Position numbers and translations under genes: made by a program
Assembly (NCBI RefSeq): GCF_009696685.2
Contig: NZ_CP102355.1
Span: forward strand, 620,001-684,000
Direction: 5' to 3'
Source: Paracoccus sp. SMMA_5_TC
GTDB taxonomy: Bacteria > Pseudomonadota > Alphaproteobacteria > Rhodobacterales > Rhodobacteraceae
Length of the DNA: 64,000 nt
In this document: piece after piece, positions 61,542 to 64,000 of the stretch
How the letters are laid out: each line of letters begins with the position of its first letter
Numbering within the stretch: position 1 is the first letter of the stretch
The notes under the pieces: model-generated
Seen by the model: only the letters and a program-made list of their open reading frames with translations
Databases searched by the model: none
Told to the model about the DNA's origin: nothing

Positions 61542-62606
61542 ATGACAAAGAAAAAGCTGAACGCCGCCTTGCGCAACTTCTCCGAAAGCGCGTTCGACTT
61601 TCTTGAAAAGTCGGTCGACGAAATCAAGGATCGCCCCAAGTATTCAGTGATCCACTTCGCAACAGCCGTCGAATTGCTTCTGAAAGCCCGTCTGATGCGT
61701 GAGCATTGGACTCTGGTGGCGGAACGCGCCTCTGACGTGACGCTGGACAACTTCCTGTCTGGTGAATGCAAGACCGTCACCCAAGCCGATGCAATCAGGC
61801 GTCTGAACGGCGCATGCGGCGAGAATATCCCGAAGGATGCGGTTGCCCAGTTCGCAAGGATCGCAGCCCACCGAAACCAGATGATCCACTTCTTTCACGA
61901 GGCAGGCACGGCGAAAGCGGGTCAGGCCATGATCGAAGGAATCGTTAAAGAGCAATGCCTTAGTTGGTATTATCTGGAACGCCTTCTGTCCGAATGGGCC
62001 GATCAGTTCGAGGAATTCGATACCAGGATCGCTACCATCCGCTGGCGGATGAAGCAAAATCGGGCCTTTCTGAGCGTTGCCTTTGATCGCCTGAAACCCG
62101 AGATTGACGCGGCAAAGAAAGCCGGGGCCAAGTTCGCGGCATGTTCAGGTTGCGGCTATGAGGCCTCAGCCGTCACGGAACTGTCGGACATTTTCTTTGA
62201 GAAGCACTGTCGGCTCTGCGGATTGGGTGAGGCTTACCTTGAAATCCCCTGTCCGGCCGACTGCGGCACGACGCTGCATATCAAGGCCGACCACGGTTCG
62301 GATAGGACGTGCGAGACCTGCGGGCACAAAGTGACGGCAGGCGAACTTTCTGACGCGCTGGACACCGAGTATTCCGATCCGTCTGACTATGAACCGCAGG
62401 TCAACTGCGCGATGTGTTCCAGTATGGGAAGGGTGGTCCAGCACCACGACACGTTCATTTGCACTGAATGCCTGTCCACCGATGAATCGGCCCCCCAGTG
62501 CGGATGGTGCAACGAACGGCAGATCGGGGGTGGCGATCTGGAATTCAGCTACCACTCGGGCTGCGAATTCTGCGACGGGCAGGCTGGCTGGACGAAAGAC
62601 GACTGA
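61542..62606 (+). CDS. HEPN-domain protein with four predicted zinc ribbons
   Basis: The 354-aa protein starts with an all-helical domain (SVIHFATAVELLLKARLM) that contains the HEPN RNase motif Rx4H as AAHRNQMIHFF (Arg111, His116). From residue 201 it has eight Cys pairs forming four Cys4 sites: 201/204/223/226, 237/241/257/260, 289/292/307/310 and 320/323/341/344. HEPN proteins are often RNases in toxin-antitoxin, abortive-infection or restriction loci. Activity, target and any partner are inferred. It is convergent with the 273-aa gene downstream and has no obvious operon partner on its strand. Confidence 0.7.
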   Translation: MTKKKLNAALRNFSESAFDFLEKSVDEIKDRPKYSVIHFATAVELLLKARLMREHWTLVAERASDVTLDNFLSGECKTVTQADAIRRLNGACGENIPKDAVAQFARIAAHRNQMIHFFHEAGTAKAGQAMIEGIVKEQCLSWYYLERLLSEWADQFEEFDTRIATIRWRMKQNRAFLSVAFDRLKPEIDAAKKAGAKFAACSGCGYEASAVTELSDIFFEKHCRLCGLGEAYLEIPCPADCGTTLHIKADHGSDRTCETCGHKVTAGELSDALDTEYSDPSDYEPQVNCAMCSSMGRVVQHHDTFICTECLSTDESAPQCGWCNERQIGGGDLEFSYHSGCEFCDGQAGWTKDD

Positions 62607-62640
62607 TCGCCCAGCGCGCGGGCATCCCCTTATGTGCAGT

Positions 62641-63462
62641 TTATGCCCAGTCCTTTGATTGCGGGTATCTGGTTCCCAGCATGTAAAGGCCCGAGTGAAC
62701 GTCGATCATGCTCCATCCTTGCCTGCCTTGGAGAAGTTCGGCCATCAGGGCATTGTTCTCGTAGATCGAGCCGGGTTCGAAGGCTTCATCGTCCAGTTCG
62801 TTGCCGGACGGCGGAGTCTTGAGAATCTTGGCTTTGTGCAGGATTTTCAGGCCGTTGAAGATCGGGCCACCCGGCGGCAGCATGACTTCCCGATTGGTCA
62901 AGGTCGCAGCCAGCGCGGGTTTGGAAAACAGGGCCACCATGAACATCGCGGTCGCGTTCCAACTGCCGATATACTTGGGCCGGTCCATTGAAGGCGACAC
63001 GAGAGGCGAAAGCCACCGTTCCTGCGCACGGCCAATCATCTTCAAGTCATCGGGCAACGTCGCGGGCAGCTTCACCCGCTGAAACATCAGGTATCCGCCC
63101 CGAAGCGAATGTTCGATCGGGGACGGGCCACGCTCCATATGGAACGTCTTTGCAACGCTCAGGGCTGCCGGGTCCAGGTCGGTCAGCACTTCGATAGCGG
63201 CCGCCGTGAAGTTTTCGTCGATCTTCGCAAGATGCCCCCAGCCCAAGCCCACGGCAAAGCAGACGTGCCAAGGGTTTGCTGACGAAAACGTCTTCAAGTG
63301 TTGCGAAATCTCGTCGTAGGCCAACGCATTCAGTTTCTTGCTGCCTTGGTGCAACAATTCCTGCACCTTGGTTCGCGCTGGGCCTCCACCCGCGCCGCCG
63401 CCTTTGTCACAAAGTTCGTTGAATTCGACCTGCACCGGGTTCAATGGGTTTGCGATTTTCAT
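62641..63462 (-). CDS. Unrecognised protein (273 aa) downstream of a type ISP R-M gene
   Basis: I do not recognise this family. The sequence has a Gly-rich N-terminal loop (DKGGGAGGGPARTK), a segment WHVCFAVGLGWGHLAKID, then FTAAAIEVLTDLDPAAL, and C-terminal LQGRQGWSMIDVHSGLYM. There is no signal peptide or membrane helix. It starts 22 bp after the stop of the probable type ISP enzyme on the same strand, so it is likely cotranscribed and may be an accessory or second defence component. Confidence 0.65.
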   Translation of the reverse strand: MKIANPLNPVQVEFNELCDKGGGAGGGPARTKVQELLHQGSKKLNALAYDEISQHLKTFSSANPWHVCFAVGLGWGHLAKIDENFTAAAIEVLTDLDPAALSVAKTFHMERGPSPIEHSLRGGYLMFQRVKLPATLPDDLKMIGRAQERWLSPLVSPSMDRPKYIGSWNATAMFMVALFSKPALAATLTNREVMLPPGGPIFNGLKILHKAKILKTPPSGNELDDEAFEPGSIYENNALMAELLQGRQGWSMIDVHSGLYMLGTRYPQSKDWA

Positions 63463-63484
63463 TTCGTTCTCCGGCCCCAGTCAT

Positions 63485-64000
63485 TCACGGCTGTTCGTTC
63501 AGCGGCGGAAGGGATGCCACGATGCGCACGGTTTCGAGGCTGACGCGCACAATCCGCTTTACCAGGTCCACGATATAGCGCGGGTCTTCGGACCAGTCGT
63601 TCGGGTCATTCCTGATGCCGCTTTCCTTGTGGATGGTCACGGCATAGCGTTCCATCACCCATTCCAGCGCGGATTTGCCGTTCACCACATAGTCGTAGGC
63701 TTCCAGCGGGATGCCGCGCAGGGTGACGTGGGGGTTGAAGACGATGACCGAGCGGTCCTTTTCACCGCCGCGCTTGCCGAAGACCATCTTGTGAACGCGC
63801 CAGTCGGCGGCTTCCATCACCAGACGGCTGTAATCTTCGGTCAACGGGTAAGGCTCCACCGTCTCATAGCCCAGATGCCACCGGCCCAGTTCGCGGCCCG
63901 CATTGCTGAAGGCACGGAAATCGGCGGCATAGGGGATGCGGGGGACCATCTTTTTCAAGTCGGAGGCGAAGCGATCCTTGTATTCAGGGGAATGCAGGAT
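63485..64000 (-). CDS. Type ISP restriction-modification enzyme, C-terminal fragment (5' end beyond window)
   Basis: The frame is open through the right edge of the window; 171 residues are visible. The segments HSPEYKDRFASDLKKM, GRELGRWHLGYETVEPYPL, YDYVVNGKSALEWVMERYAV and GIRNDPNDWSEDPRYIVDL match the C-terminal target-recognition end of single-chain type ISP (LlaBIII/LlaGI-like) enzymes and related large helicase-methyltransferases. Full-length members are about 1,500-1,700 aa. Assignment is from memory of the family; the helicase, nuclease and methylase parts lie outside the window. Confidence 0.75.
   Translation of the reverse strand: MLHSPEYKDRFASDLKKMVPRIPYAADFRAFSNAGRELGRWHLGYETVEPYPLTEDYSRLVMEAADWRVHKMVFGKRGGEKDRSVIVFNPHVTLRGIPLEAYDYVVNGKSALEWVMERYAVTIHKESGIRNDPNDWSEDPRYIVDLVKRIVRVSLETVRIVASLPPLNEQP

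Overview
The window is high-GC alphaproteobacterial DNA, most likely from a Paracoccus-type member of the Rhodobacterales. The indications are a CenR-type response regulator, an ExaC/AcoD-type aldehyde dehydrogenase, GTA-like phage tail genes and a 2,3-dihydroxybenzoate/condensation-domain siderophore locus. Assignments come from reading motifs and protein sequences; no database search was run, and family names are recognition from memory.

Region 1 (1-15.9 kb) is core chromosome. It holds the C-terminal part of an alpha-2-macroglobulin, a GAF/Fis regulator that lacks an AAA+ domain next to an aldehyde dehydrogenase, a compact minus-strand operon (CnoX-like thioredoxin, LON-domain protein, Trm112-like protein), exonuclease III, a CenR-like response regulator, ribA plus an L,D-transpeptidase-fold protein, an RlmL-like rRNA methyltransferase, a two-domain VOC protein, a phosphoesterase and a lipid/diacylglycerol kinase.

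Region 2 (16.2-22.3 kb) is a catechol siderophore locus. entC-, entB- and entA-like genes make 2,3-dihydroxybenzoate (DHB). entE and a free-standing aryl carrier protein activate and load it. A single free-standing condensation domain of the VibH type would transfer DHB to an amine. A bis-catechol polyamine of the kind known from Paracoccus (bis-DHB-spermidine, parabactin precursor) is the simplest inferred product.

Region 3 (22.3-25.3 kb) holds two small membrane proteins, tRNA-Gly(GCC), and gnd (6-phosphogluconate dehydrogenase) with a perfect GntR-type operator upstream, then tRNA-Cys(GCA).

Region 4 (25,259-60,569) is an apparently complete prophage of about 35 kb, inserted at tRNA-Cys and bounded by a 51-bp direct repeat with one mismatch. 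The left end carries an EcoRII-like restriction-modification cassette with Vsr. A leftward operon with the integrase follows, then a repressor/operator switch, a rightward early region with a probable origin inside the replication gene, and a packaging/head module (gpA-type terminase, gpW, lambda-type portal, protease-capsid fusion). The tail module has a programmed -1 frameshift. The lysis cassette includes nested spanins, and the distal tail genes are ordered as in RcGTA.

Region 5 (60.6-64 kb) lies outside the right att copy and looks like a defence-type island. It has about 1 kb without a convincing gene but with GATACCAACA repeats, a HEPN protein carrying four predicted zinc ribbons, an unrecognised 273-aa protein, and the C-terminus of a probable type ISP restriction-modification enzyme running off the window.
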